From NCBI GenBank assembly GCA_022702705.1, contig CM040421.1:72224121-72288120 (forward strand): a stretch of DNA of 64,000 nt, read 5' to 3'. How positions within the stretch are numbered: position 1 is the first letter of the stretch; each line of letters starts with the position of its first letter. This DNA comes from Papilionanthe hookeriana x Papilionanthe teres (taxonomy: Eukaryota > Streptophyta > Magnoliopsida > Asparagales > Orchidaceae). Position numbers and translations under genes: made by a program. Shown in pieces: positions 10,706 to 23,044 of the stretch. Under the pieces are notes generated by a model, which was not told where the DNA came from, ran no database searches, and saw only the letters and a program-made list of their open reading frames with translations.

Positions 10706-13700
10706 GAAGACAGAGAACGTCAGTGCTAATGGTGTAACTAAAGAAGTGCAGGATGCATTATTGTTTGCAGTTCATAGCTCCGTTGACGACTGGATACTAG
10801 ACGAATGAGCTTCTTTTCATACATCTTCTCACCTGGGATTAATGCAAAATTATGTTGCAGGTGACTTTGGGAATGTGTACCTGATTGATGGAGCAACTTT
10901 GAATATAGTGGGAATGAGAGATGTTGAAATTGCACTCCCTAACAAAAATAAATGGATCTTGCATAAGGTCAGACACATTATTGAGCTAAAGAAGAATCTA
11001 ATTTCTGTTGGGCAGCTCGATCAAGGAGGGCATACAATAGTGTTCTCAGATAACACCTGGAAGGTTACTAAAGGAGCATTGGTACTGGCTCGGGGTGAGA
11101 AGACTGGTACTCTGCATATGAATACTGGCTTAATTAACAGTGTTGATATTACAATAGCAGAGAACACAACATACATGTGGCATTACAGGCTTAGACACAT
11201 GAGTCAGAGAGGTATGAAAGAGCTTCAGTCCAGAGGCAAGCAGCTAGAACTGAAGTCAGTTGATCTCGACATGTATGAAAGTTTCATTATGGGGAAACAG
11301 AAGAAGGTCAGTTTCTTGAAAGGTGGCAGAGTACTAAAGGCAGGAAAATTGGAACTTGTACACACTGATGAGTGGGGACCTTCCCCAGTGGCATCTCTTA
11401 GAGGCTCTCGCTACTACGTCACATTCATAGATGAACATGGTAGAAAGGTATGGGTTTACTTTCTGAAGCACAAATCTGATGTATTTACTGTGTTAAAAAC
11501 TTGGAAGGCCATGGTTGAGACAAAGACAAACCTAAAACTAAAATGTTTGAGGTCTGACAATGGTGGTGAGCACATTGATGGAGGGTTCAAGGAGTACTGT
11601 GCAGTTCAGGGTATCAGAATGGAGAAGACTATTCCTGGGACACCACAATAAAATGGAGTTGCATAACATATGAACAGGACCATCAATGAAAGTGTCAGAA
11701 GCATGAGATTGCACGTCGGACTACAACTAACTTTCTGGGCAGATGCGGTCAGTACTGCAGTTTACTTGATCATCAGGGGGCCATCCGTCCCATTAAACTG
11801 TGAATTGCCTGAGGAGGCCTGGAGTGGGAAAGAGGTCAAATTTTCTCATCTTAAAACTTTTGGTTGTCTTTCTTATGTTCTAATCAATTTTGATGCTCGT
11901 AGTAACCTTGAGGCTAAGTCAAAGAAATGTTATTTTATTGGCTATGAAGACGAAGCATTTGACTATCGTTTCTGGGATGATCAAGATCAAAAGATTATGA
12001 GAAGCAAGAATGTGATCTTTAATGAGAATGTGACGTTTAAGGAAATGGCTAGTACAAACTTTGAAGCAGCTCCTCATGAATCAGAGTTTGTAAGGTTCGA
12101 CGATCTACCATATGTCACAGTATATGACAGAGATGTGAATGACAAAGAGAGTGGGTCCGGGGCACCCATTCCTATTATTCCACAGTCAGGATCAGAGTCA
12201 CTCACTAGTCTAACTACCGTTCGTAGGTCAGTCAGGAGCAGACTTTCTCCACAATGTTACTCACCAACATTGAACTACATCCTGCTGTCAGACAGTGGAG
12301 AACCACAGAGCTATAAAGAAACATTGATAGATGAAAATTCTAGCAAGTGGAAGCTAGCCATGAAGGAGGAGATGGATTCTCTGCTGGGAAATCAGACATG
12401 GGAGCTGACAGAACTTCCACCAGGGAAGAAGGCATTGCACAACAAGTGAGTGTACCGGGTGAAGACTGAGCTTGATGGCAGTAAGAGGTACAAGGCTAGA
12501 CTTGTTGTAAAAGGCTTTCAGCAGAAGCAGTACATTGACTATTTTGTGATCTTTTCTCCTGTGGTTAAGCTCACAACCATCAGAATGATGTTGGCTATGG
12601 TTGTTACTGAAGATCTTTTCCTTGAGTAGTTAGAAGTGAAGACAACTTTTCTTCATGGAAACCTTGAAGAAGACATGTACATGTGCCAACTTGAGGGGTT
12701 CATGGTACCAAGAAAAGAAGATTCAGTTTGCAGACTAAAAAAAAGCTTGTATGGCTTGAAGAAAGCTCCTAAACAGTGGTACAATATGTTTGATAAATTC
12801 ATGCTCAATGTAGGGTACAAAAGAAGTCAGACAGACCATTGTTGCTATGTCAAGTATTTTGGCAACTCTTATATCATCCTATTGTTGTATGTGGATGATA
12901 TGCTTATTGTAGGGCTAGCATTGATGAGATCAATAATCTGAAGAAGCAGATGTCAGAGCACTTAGCAATAAAAAGTTTAGGAGAAGGAAAGAAAATCCTT
13001 GGCATGAGGATTGTCAGAGACCGAGTCAGAGGCAAGTTGAGGCTTTCACAGGCTGAATATGTGAAAAAGGTGCTTAGAAGGTTCAATATGGACAAGGCCA
13101 AACCAGTTTTCACACCTTTGGGCAGTCACTTCAGTCTCAGCAAAAATCAGTCACCCGAGTCAGAGATGGAACGAGACTATATAAGTAAAGTTCCTTACGC
13201 TTCAGCTATTGGTTCACTTATGCATGTTATGATCTTCACAAGACCAGATATTGCCCATGCAGTAGGAGTTGTGAGTAGATACATGAGTAATTCAAAGAAG
13301 GAACATTAAGAAGCTTTGAAGTAGATCTTGAGATACCTAAGAGGCTCTTCAGAAACCTGCTTGTGTTCCTCAGGAAAGAACCTAGAGGAAACTATGTTGA
13401 TGAAGATTTAGCTAGAGACATTGACAGTAGGAAGAGTACTACAAATTATGTTTACACTCTTAGTGGTACTACAATGTCATGGGACTCAAATATACAGAAG
13501 ACAGTTTCTTTGTCCACTACAGAAGCTGAGTATATTGCAGTTTCAGATGCTGTTAAGGAGATGATATGACTGCAGAGATTCATGGAGGAGTTAGATAAGA
13601 AGATTCAGAAGGGCACTCTCTACAGTGATAGTCAGAGCGCCATATTGCTTTCTAGAAATCCAACATTTCAATCCAGGACCAAGCACATTCAGATCAGGTA

Positions 13701-13836
13701 TCACTTCATACTAGATGACGGACAGTTACTACTTAAGAAAACCCATGTAAGCAAGAACCCTGCTGATATGTTGACTAAGAGTGTTACTCTTGAAAAAGTG
13801 AAGTTGTGCTCAACTTCAGTTGGTATTTTAGCATGA
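10706..13836 (+). pseudogene. Copia pol pseudogene (protease, integrase, RT, RNase H)
   Basis: Domains in order: protease near 10785 (DDWILDE then a TGA where the family has the next active-site residues); GAG-pre-integrase (MWHYRLRHMS, about 11173); integrase core with HTDEWGP and RSDNGGEH (about 11350-11580); RT with LYGLKKAPKQWY and YVDD (12888-12899); RNase H with TTEAEYIA (about 13520) and a final tail to 13836. The reading frame is cut by stops at about 11650, 11664, 12447, 12628, 12939, 13307 and 13567. The polyprotein would have cut itself, copied the RNA and integrated the cDNA; this copy cannot. Confidence 0.92.
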
Positions 13837-13946
13837 AGGCATGAGCTTTGAGTTGCAGAGGTGGAGGATATAACGTTTAAGGAAAAGGTTGGTACAGCCA
13901 GCGGATGGTACAGTCAATGAATGATAAAGTCAGTGTCCCAGTCTCC

Positions 13947-13958
13947 AGGTGGAAGAAT
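13947..13958 (+). other. Polypurine tract before the Copia 3' LTR
   Basis: AGGTGGAAGAAT immediately precedes the 3' LTR and is the expected priming site for plus-strand DNA synthesis. The same position in the inverted relative reads GTGGGAGAAT. Confidence 0.65.
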
Positions 13959-14604
13959 TGTTAAGTAGGTGGAGTCCGGTCCACTTAGAAGTTAATTAGA
14001 TGTTAATTAGTTTAAATACTCCATTAAAGCTTCCCTAAAGTGTCTCTCTGCCTATTTCCTTGTAAAACCACGCTGAACTGCATTCCCGCCATCTCCCTCA
14101 CGCGGTCCCGCCAAATGGAGTTTCCTTGTTAAGCTTCTTATGCTCCTTATAAAAGCAAAGCTAAAGCCTGCCAATATATTCCATCTCAATCCCAAGATCA
14201 TCTCTCTTGTGGGTGAAGAAAAAGGAGCATGAGACCATCTCTTAGGCTGAAGAAAAGGAGAAACGAAAGGCTGCTTCCCTTTTCTTATTTCCTTCGGCTT
14301 GCTTGACAAAGAAACAAAACTTTGCTTTTTTTCAATTCATCTTCCCACGTGGGCTGGGTAGTGAGGAAAGAGAGAGGAAAGAGGAGAGAAGAGAGAGGAA
14401 AGAGAGAAAAAGTGAGTTATTTTTCTTGTCATTTTTTTAATCGTCAAGGTGATCGATAAGTGTAATTCCTCAAGTGTAATAAAATCCTCTGCAGTTCTGT
14501 GGACATAGAAAATTTGTCAAACCACATAAATCAGTGTGTTGTCTTTTCTGGTGTATTTTTTCTCATTTCAATTTTTCGCTTTATTATCGTCATTTTTCAT
14601 AACA
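13959..14604 (+). repeat. 3' LTR of Copia element
   Basis: 646 bp starting TGTTAAGTAGG and ending CATAACA. It lacks the purine-block expansion of the left copy. The LTRs otherwise differ mainly by scattered C/T and G/A changes, as expected of an old insertion. Confidence 0.93.
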
Positions 14605-14617
14605 GACACCTGCGACG

Positions 14618-15056
14618 TGTTGTGAAAAACTACAGCAATAAAGTGAAAAATGGAATGAGAAAAATTGCACACAAAAAATAAACACCAGAGCGACAAACAG
14701 ATTTACATAGTTCGACAAAACTGCCTACGTCCACGGAGCTGTAGAGGATTTTATTTCTTCGAGGAATTACACCATCGAGCGCCTCAACGTTTACAAGAAA
14801 ATCTTTATTTTCTTCTCTCCCTTCCTTTCTTTCTCTCTTCCTCTCTTTCTCTCTTAGAGGACTTGGCTTGGCCCTTGCTTAGCTTTTGATTGACACTCTT
14901 TCTCTAAGCCAAAAGAGGCTATTTATAGAAACCAAGAGAGTAGTAGGTGAGAGGTAGGTGAGCGGTAGGTGGGATTTGACAGGTGAGCGGTAGGTGAGAT
15001 TCTTAATTAGGAAGCTAATTAAATCGCGGTCGACCGGATCTCCACATTACCCAACA
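14618..15056 (-). repeat. 3' LTR of inverted Copia relative
   Basis: On the minus strand it begins TGTTGGGTAATGTGG and ends CACAACA, 439 bp. A pyrimidine-rich (CT)n block at about 14810-14860 corresponds to the purine block in the related LTR. The polypurine tract GTGGGAGAAT adjoins its 5' end. Confidence 0.82.
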
Positions 15057-15440
15057 ATTCTCCCACTTGAAGACTGGGAAAGTCACTGCAACACCTATAG
15101 TCTGCATCATCTACTAGCTGTAATGACCTTCTCCTCAAACACGATATCCTCCACTTCTGCAACTCAGAGCCCCTATCTTCATGCCAGAAGACCAGCTGAA
15201 GTTGAACACAACTTGTGCTTCTCACGAGTAACACCATCAGTTGACATATCACCGTCAACGTAGCCTTGTACCACCAAGCTCTTTCCTGGGTTACTCTTGT
15301 ATCTGCTTACGACTCCCACTGCATGAGCACTATCCTGCCCCTGCTGAAAGCTCTTTTCAACAAGTCCAGTCTTGTACCTCTTACTGCCACCAAGCGCAAT
15401 CTTCACCAGGTACACTGATCCATAAAAAAATAACCATTTT
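15057..15440 (-). pseudogene. Patchwork remnant of Copia RT/RNase H
   Basis: Short blocks of the Copia pol 3' end lie close together in one open frame: AHAVGVVSRY (RT end), VVQGYVDGDMS (RNase H start) and KLCSTSAGLLA (pol C-terminus). In the neighbouring full element the first and last of these blocks are over 550 bp apart. The intervening sequence has been removed by several deletions, as in non-autonomous derivatives. No complete domain survives. Confidence 0.72.
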
Positions 15441-15442
15441 GA

Positions 15443-17238
15443 TGCCTTGATTTTTATCAAAATTTTAAGGATATTAAGCTTTAATGAAAGGTATTTTTGT
15501 GTTTTTGGATATATGTGATAAAACAATGTTCAAGAAGGAAAAAAAGTGAAAAAGAAGCAAAAAGGAGCAAAAAGGAGCAAAAATGGAGCCAAAATGCAAA
15601 ATTGTCAAAATTATTAGTCTGGCGCCTAGGCACCAGAATCCGGCGCCTAAGCGCCAGGTCGATACGGGATCTGTCAAGATTTTTGACGACTTTTGGATGG
15701 TTATTTTGACGGTGTTAGCGGTTATTGGACCTTCTAGAAGACTGGAAGTTGTTCCTGGTTTGTAGGACATGTGATACAATGTATTTGGACGCTTGGAAAT
15801 GGTTTTAATCGTGAAGAGGTGCGATCCAAAGTGAAGAGGTGCGAAGAACAGGACGCAGAGTCCGGCGCCTAGACGCCTGACACACCTTCTAGAAGATTCA
15901 TTGAATGTGGACACATTTTGAAGAGGTGCCTTGAGGCAGCCCTTGAAGCCTATAAATAGGAGGCTACTCCTTCAGAGAAAAACACCCCAATGCCCAACGC
16001 CCGAGCCCAACGTCCAACTTAGTCCCCTTATCTAGAGCCCCATCTAGAGAGAGAATTAGAGAGATACTTTAGGGCCACATTTACTATCCTTCATAAATTA
16101 GTTAGTTATTTTATTTAGAGTTTGTATTGAGAGTTTAAAGAGTTGGTGCTTTTGAAGATTATTTGCTTAGAGTCAGAAGAATTCAGAGTAGGAGAAACAC
16201 TTGAGATAAGTATTTGTAATTTTATTCAAAATTTTATTATCATGTTTCTTTGTTTAAATTCAATGTGTTACGAGTAGTTAGTTTACTTTCTCCTTTCAAT
16301 TATGAAAAGATAAATAAAATAATATAAAATTCGTTGGAGAATTAGAAACTATTTATATTTTAAAATATTGTGATGATATTAATACCAGATCTTAAATTGG
16401 CCATTTAAATTGTTAAAATCTGTTGAAGATTTTTGATACCTAGAAGGAGATGAATTCTTAACTAGTAGATATCACATGATTCTTTGGGTAGTCGAAGGCC
16501 TTGTGCGGATTATTCAAGGTGAAGTGAAAATAAATAAGAAGATATTATATAATGGGCGTAGATTGATAAGTTTTTAGAGTGAGAGACTAAATTCTTGTAA
16601 TTTGGTTTATAGAAAAGGAAAGGGTCACTAGTAGGGCCGACCATAACCACCCTTGGACATCTAGTAGTGTGAGCCTAGATTAACCCATTCTACTAACAAT
16701 ACATCCGGACCTGATCTATAAAGTTGCCTAATGTTCTTTACACCTAGATCGAAAGGGTAAAGAGTATGAATGCTTCTATTTGGCACAATACCATAAATTT
16801 ATATTCTCCACGAATACTATCATTATCTTAGAAAATCTTGGATTAATTGAAAGGAAGGAAGTTGTTGTATTATTGCTACTTACATTAATTATTTCATTAT
16901 GCATCTAGTAAATTAAAAATATCAAATTTATAACTATAAAAGAAATACTTAAAAATAAAATTAAAATATTTAAAAATCCATAACTCACTCCTCGTGGGAT
17001 CGATACTGGGGTCTTTGTTTCAAAGTCCTATATTACTTGATACGATACGTATACTTGCGTAGTACCCTTAGTGTGTAAAATATTTTTGATAAAATTATAT
17101 TTATATACACTAGTTGCTTATTATTATCTATTACATTTTGAAAGCATTAAATATTATATTTGTCATCATCGGATTGCGGGTCAAGTTTTTGGCGCCGTTG
17201 CCGGGGATTGAATTTTTAGTACGCATATATTTAGAGTG
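15443..17238 (+). repeat. 5' LTR of Athila A
   Basis: About 1.8 kb, homologous in reverse orientation to 50271-52042 and 62249-64000. It contains repeated AAAAAGGAGC units (about 15565-15595), three GGCGCCTAGGCGCC-type palindromes (15621, 15642, 15864) and a TATAAATAGG TATA box at about 15951, the likely transcription start region. The right border was set by alignment with the element C LTRs. Confidence 0.85.
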
Positions 17239-17249
17239 GGTCAAGTTTT

Positions 17250-17268
17250 TGGCGCCGTTGCCCGGGGA
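17250..17268 (+). other. Primer-binding site (tRNA-Asp type) of Athila A
   Basis: TGGCGCCGTTGCCCGGGGA complements the 3' end of tRNA-Asp except for one extra C. A near-perfect second copy (TGGCGCCGTTGCCGGGGA, 17190-17207) lies inside the LTR end, 60 bp upstream. Confidence 0.8.
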
Positions 17269-17529
17269 GGGAACGAAGGCAAATTTTTAGATTTTAAATA
17301 TTTTTATTTTGTTTTATTCATTTTCTTTTATTATCAAAAATATAAAATACCAAAAAAATAAAAAAATAAAAAAATATAAAATTTTTTTTAATAAGTAGAG
17401 ATTTTATTTCTTATTAATTTACTTTTTATGCGTAGTGCTGGATCTGAAGGATTATTACTTTTAGATTCTGAATTAGAAAGAACTATTAAAAGAATTAAAA
17501 AAAGAAAACAAACTCAAAAAATCTAAAAG

Positions 17530-18990
17530 ATGGCTAATTTACAAAACAATTTACAAAATCCAATTGAAATTAATGAACAAAATGTTTACAAACCATTAAG
17601 GGATTATGCTAACCCTACAGTTGATGAACTTCATAGTAGTATTCAAATACTTGTTGTAGATGCTAATTCTTTTGAGCTTAAACCATCTATCATTCAAATG
17701 GTTCAAAATAATCAATTTGGATGAACACCAAATGAGGATCCAAATTTACACCTTTCTAGTTTTTTAGAACTTTGTGCTACCTTTAAATACAACAATGTTT
17801 CTGATGATGCTATTAGACTTAGACTTTTTCCTTTTTCTTTAAGAGATAAAACAAAGATGTGGTTGAACTCATTAGCAACAGGTTCTATTAAAACATGGGC
17901 TGAAATGGCTCAAAAATTCCTTGCTAAATATTTTCCTCCTTCTAAAACTACTAAATTAAGAAATGATATTACTTCATTTAGTTAATTTGACGGGGAGACA
18001 ATTTATGAAACTTGGAAAAGATTTAAAGAACTATTAAGAAAATGTTCTCATCATGCTTTACCTGATTGGTTAATTATTCAAACATTTTATAATGGTTTAA
18101 TTGGATCACTAAAATCAATTATTGAAGCTGTTGCTGGAGGTTCTTTAATGTCTAAATCATTTGAAGAAGCTTATACTTTAAATGAAGAAATGACTAACAA
18201 TAATTTTCAATGGCCTTCTGAAAGGATTAATCCTAAAAGAATGTCAAGTATTTAAGATAACGAAGCATTTTTTATCTTAGCTTCACAAGTAGCTGCAATA
18301 TCTAAGAAATTAGATAATTTTGCCATCAAGATATCACATAACAACTCATCTAATATTGAAGATTCTTAAACTATTGAAACTTTACAAGCTATTTCTAGTA
18401 AAAATAATCCGTATTCAAATTATTATAATCATGGATGGAAAAATCACAGTAATTTTAACTGGAATAACCAACAAGAACAATGGGGTAATAATCAATCCCA
18501 TCCAACTAGAAATTAGAATAATCAAGTAAATTCAAATTATAAACCACCTGGATTTAATAATCAACAGAAAAAGTTATTAATAGAAGAATTAATTTTACAA
18601 ATGAGTAATCAATTACAGAATCAAAAAACTGTTATTCGTAATATTGAGAATCAAATGGGACAAATCGCTAATTTAATTAATTACAGACCTTCAGGAACAC
18701 TTCCTAGTAATGTTGAAATTAATCCAAAAGAAACTGGAAAAGAACATGAACATGTTAAAGCTGTACAACTTAGAAGTGGAAATGAATTAAAAGAAAGAAT
18801 GCAGAATGAAATTGAAAAAGAGATTGAGGTTGAAGAGATTGAAAAACCTAAAGGAACTCCTCCTAATCAAAATCAAACTAATATTTCTATTAATGTGGAA
18901 GTTAAAAAACCACCACCACCTTTTCCTCAAAGATTAAAACAACAGAAGCTTGATCATCAACTTTCTAAGTTCTTTGAAATTTTTAAGAAA
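17530..18990 (+). pseudogene. Athila gag pseudogene (element A)
   Basis: The ATG at 17530 opens an Athila gag. Conserved blocks include FELKPSIIQMVQNNQFG, IRLRLFPFSLRDK, MAQKFLAKYFPP and KLRNDITSF, typical of the retrotransposon gag domain that builds the particle. In-frame stops at about 17722, 17983, 18253, 18367 and 18514 break it, while the same frame stays recognisable throughout, so this is point-mutation decay. The Asn/Gln-rich segment around 18400-18560 has no classical zinc knuckle. Confidence 0.9.
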
Positions 18991-20084
18991 CTTACTATAA
19001 ACATACCTTTTGCTGAAGCTTTGGAACAGATGCCAACTTATGCAAAAATTATGAAGGATATATTAAGTAAGAAACGGAAATTTGAAGCTTTTGAAACTGT
19101 TACATTAAATGAAGAATGTAGTCCAATAATTCAAAAGAAATTACTCAGAAACCTAAAGATCCTGGAAGTTTTACTATACCTTGTGCTATTGGAGAAAAAT
19201 TTTGTGGAAAAGCTTTATGTGATTTAGGAGCAAGTATTAATCTCATGCCATTTTCTATTTATCGAAGGTTGAATTTAGGAGAGATTACTCCCATCATCGT
19301 AACCCTTCGGTTAGTCGATAGATCTATCACTTACCCTAAAGGAGTTATAGAGGATGTACTTGTTAAAGTAGATAAATTTATCTTCCCTGTGGATTTCATT
19401 GTACTTGAAATGGAAGAAGATAAAGAAATACCAATTATTTTAGGGAAACTTTTTCTAGCTACCGGACGAGCTATGATTGATGTGCAAAAAGGAGAATTAA
19501 CTATGAGAGTTAATGATCAAGAGATTAAATTCAATGTTCTTAAATCGATGAAGTACCCTGACAAAGAAAAATGCTATCGTATGGATATTTTTTATTTTAT
19601 AATTGAAAAACACTATCGAGAAAAATGTAAAATCATTCCTGAAGAAGAAATTAAATTTTTAACTAATGAAAATGAAGAACTAAAAGAAGAATTACTTAAA
19701 GAAACTCATTATATTAAAGATAACTGGGAAACTTTAGACGTAACTCAAAATGATATACTTTTACCCTCAATTCAAAAAGCCCCTGAACTGGAATTAAAAA
19801 TGTTACCTTCACATTTAAAGTATGCATTTCTTGGAAATTCATTAACTTTACCTGTTATTATTTCTTCTGAGCTAAGTTTAGATCAAGAAGAAAAATTAAT
19901 ATGTGTGTTAAAGAATTATAAGAAAGCTTTTGGTTGGTCTATTGCTGATATAAGAGGAATAAGCCCTTCCATTTGTATGCGTAGAATTTTAATGGAAGAA
20001 AATTTTAAACCTACTATTGAACCGCAAAGAAGATTAAATCTTATCATGAAAGAGGTTGTTAAAAAGAAATTTTAAAATGGTTAG
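18991..20084 (+). pseudogene. Athila protease and start of RT (element A), truncated by element B
   Basis: A frameshift near 19140-19230 separates gag from an aspartic protease whose active site is D-L-G-A (about 19219-19232), followed by IPIILGKLFLATGRAMIDV. The linker continues to the RT N-terminus (EPQRRLN, MKEVVKK) and stops at 20084 where the LTR of B begins. The first half of RT is missing also on the right side (49313), so it was lost, not merely displaced. Confidence 0.85.
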
Positions 20085-20599
20085 TGTTGACCTCATTTTT
20101 GATGAGGTCTTCTCTTCTTCTTTTAGTGCTTAGGATCTAGCCTTAGGCTTTTCCTTTGACTATCTTAGAGGACTAGAATTGGGATCCACCATCTAGAATT
20201 TCAAACCACTTCTTAACTCCCCGCAAACTCCACAAACTTGATTGTAGACCCCTAATCACCTAGAGGGTTGAGATCAAATGTGGAAGTTTAAAGGATGAGT
20301 TCCTATGGGACTCTTTGGCCTTAGGATTGCCTCAGGTGGCCCAGTGCAGTGAAGGGTTGACTTACACACACACTACACCTATACACTACACTTTCACACA
20401 CCTCCTAAAACCATACCCATACCCAACTTGATCTCCGACTCATGCGGGTGATTCACATGGATGGTCTTTAACCCCTAAGCCCTTGGCTAAGAGGGTTAGG
20501 AACAACATAGTGAATGACTCGAATGAGTCCCTTCATGGCTCATATGGGCTTGATGTGGCTTCATGGCTCAACCAAAATGATTTTATTCCACTTATATTT

Positions 20600-21850
20600 A
20601 CCCAATCTTCAATTTTCCAAATTTTCAATTTTTGACCCCGGGACCCTACCACTTCTAACCTACCAAATGCCTCGAAACTACCCAAAATCTCCAAAATCAC
20701 CTAAATTACCCAAAATTCCTCAAGACCAATCCTAAACATTTCCCCCACTCAAATTGATCATCCATAACCAAAAATACCAAAAATTCCAAAAATACCTCCC
20801 AATACCCTCCAAATACCCAAAATACCCCTCTTAGTCAAAAAATCCAAAAATTCAGAAAATTCCCAGAAAATTCCAGAAAATCCTAAATATTCCCAATTTC
20901 ATTTTGTTCAACTACACCATGGGCCAATTTTGTCAATTTACCCCACTTTTATCTAAACCCCCAATTTGACCCATTTTAACCCAAAGTAAACCCGATGTCA
21001 AACCTAACCTACCCAATTGACCCAAATTCTGGTCCAATTCAATTCTAAACTTCAATTTAACATCCCCAACACCAATCTAAACCAAATCCAAGCCCAATTT
21101 GATTGGCATTGGGATCCAATTTCACTTTTGGCCTTGAAGCCCAATTTGGACCCATGACCCAAACTTAGCCCAAACTCATCCAATTCAACTCCAATTAACC
21201 CCAAATCTTTTCTAAACCCTCCTTGACATCCCCATAAACAAAACACTAACATGATTTGCCCAAAATTTAGACCCAAACCCCACTTAAATTCAACCCAAAA
21301 TCAAAAAGCCCAATTTTGACCTAAGCCCAAACTTAACCCAAATGAGCCCAAACCCCAAAATCAAAGCTCAACCAAAGTCAAAACCTCTTTGGAACATTCC
21401 CATAAACATTTCCCAACATTAATTTTACATCAATTTCAACCCTAGCCCAACATTGGCCCATGCTAGCCCATTTTGGCCCACCTTAGCCTCTTTACCAAAA
21501 GCCCATATCCAACCCAATTCAAACCCAAATCACCTCAAATTTGTTTCAAACCACTCATGACACATCCCTAAACCAAAATCAACAATTATTTGGCCCAAGC
21601 CTTTACCAAAATTTCATCCCAAAATCCATTTTAAAATTCAAAAGCCCACTTTCCTAAACCATTTAAAAGCCCATCTAAAACCATTTCAATGAGCCCAAAA
21701 TCTACCCTAAAGCCCACATGACATTTCCATTTGCCATCCACTTAATCAAAGCCATTCCCTCAGTTCTAATCACATCATCAAATAATTCCAAATCAAGCCT
21801 CATGCCAAATCACCCCTAAATACCAAAATTTTTCTTAAATCCATTTCCAT
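20600..21850 (+). repeat. Strand-asymmetric C/A-rich tract in the LTR of B
   Basis: Over about 1.25 kb the plus strand is built from degenerate CCCAAA, GCCCA and CCAAAAT units and is strikingly poor in G. The same tract is in the right LTR (about 40800-42030). No exact repeat period is evident; it reads as an old expansion of short motifs in the U3 region. Confidence 0.7.
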
Positions 21851-23044
21851 GAAATTGACTTGACTTTTCCCAAGCCAAAGGTGAGCCATGAAGCCATGCA
21901 TGAGCCACATGGAAGCCATGAGAGCCTCTTTACATGTCACCATGCCATTTTGGGCAAAAGGAGGAGACTCTTTCCTTAATTCCTAAAGGTGATTAACCAC
22001 TCCCATGATTTCACTAAATCTTGCTCAAGCTTAATTGTACTTGGATGGTGACCATTCCCCACTGATTAAGCTGACCTAAATCACTTTCTATTCAGCCTAA
22101 ACAAAGCCTTGGGTGGTGCACCTAGCCCAAATGGATGGGTTGACCAATTTCGAAGCCAAAGTGGCCTCTCCCCCATACCATTTTAATCCAAACACTTTAC
22201 ACATGTCCAAGCCCGATTGACTTCACCATTGCCAAGCCCCGACCTCCCCGGTCAAGATGGTGACCCATGCTCGCGGCCAGCCGCCTGGATCGCCGGAAAA
22301 CACCATACCCGAGAGCTCACATGTGAGCCAACTTTGGAATTCCACCTTGCTGAGCTGCCCCATGCCCAATGGCCACCATGGTTGTTCTTCCCATGACCAG
22401 AGCAGCTGATCCCAACCCTTGGCCATCCCTGGGAGGCTCTCCAGCCACCTCTATTTAAACCCGACCCCCTCACGGCCATGAGAAGAGAGTTGCACAAACC
22501 TTGCCAAAACTCTGCCAAAATTGTTCCAGACCCTTCTCCACCCTTAGAGCGGTTGATCCCCGAGTGTCGATTTGCCCTAATCCCCACTGATAAAACTCGA
22601 TTTCCCAGCTGAAATTCCACCCAAAACCGGGACACTTCTCCACAGTGAGCCAATCCCCAAATTGATTGGTTCTACACCTTCACTAGACCAAGGGAAGGTG
22701 TCCACCAGCAAAAGCCCCATCTCCAGGCCACCCAGTTGCTCCAGCCTCCAAGCTTTGTGATCGGTTGTGGTCGAAGTCCAACCTAGACAATTCACCAGAC
22801 CAGGAGACTTCATCTGGAGCTTGATAGGATCCAATCGAAGGTGCAACAACTCTCAGATCGAAGCCACACTTCTCTGAGCAAAGGTATGAGCTAATTCTTC
22901 ATCCCGAGCTTCTGGAGATTCTCCATTTCAAATGCTTTAATTTCGATGCATGATAACGAGTATAGATGTGTTCGTCTCTTCAAGACGAATCCATAGAGCA
23001 TAAGAACATGAAAATCCATTGAGTATCGAGTGAGATATTAGGGA

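Larger units (their letters stand above)
8987..14604 (+). mobile_element. Copia LTR retrotransposon (Tork/Tnt1-like), full structure, decayed coding
   Basis: Two LTRs flank a region with gag, protease, integrase, RT and RNase H in Copia order. The element ends in TG...CA (the first base is mutated on the left) and is flanked by GACAT (8982-8986) and GACAC (14605-14609), a 5-bp target duplication with one mismatch. The primer-binding site is a decayed initiator-Met type. Multiple stops and frameshifts make it non-autonomous now. The lineage name is tentative. Confidence 0.93.
14618..15442 (-). mobile_element. Second Copia relative, inverted, 3' end only, cut by Athila A
   Basis: An LTR in opposite orientation (14618-15056) is followed, on the minus strand upstream, by a polypurine tract and a short internal piece, then the Athila A LTR begins at 15443. 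The LTR is clearly related to that of the neighbouring Copia element (shared CCTACGTCCACGGAGCTG). It starts only 8 bp beyond the neighbour's target duplication. The remaining part should lie beyond the right end of the nest, outside the window. Confidence 0.8.
15443..20084 (+). mobile_element. Athila-type Gypsy element A, left part (5' LTR, gag, protease)
   Basis: The 5' LTR starts TGCCTTG at 15443; a tRNA-Asp primer site, gag and protease follow. It ends abruptly at 20084, where the long LTR of element B begins. Its pol continues at 49313 after about 29 kb of inserted DNA. Lineage rests on the primer site, the gag sequence and the close match to element C. Confidence 0.9.

Noticed and set aside
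15583..15914. Open frames in the Athila LTR (also at 51571 and 63550)
   Set aside because: They are in LTR sequence upstream of gag, differ in length between copies and cross the palindrome repeats; no coding role is supported.
22223..22849. Several overlapping open frames of 67-133 codons on the minus strand in the LTR of B (and at 42451-43069)
   Set aside because: They overlap each other, lie in a non-coding LTR, show no family resemblance and are not conserved between the two LTRs.
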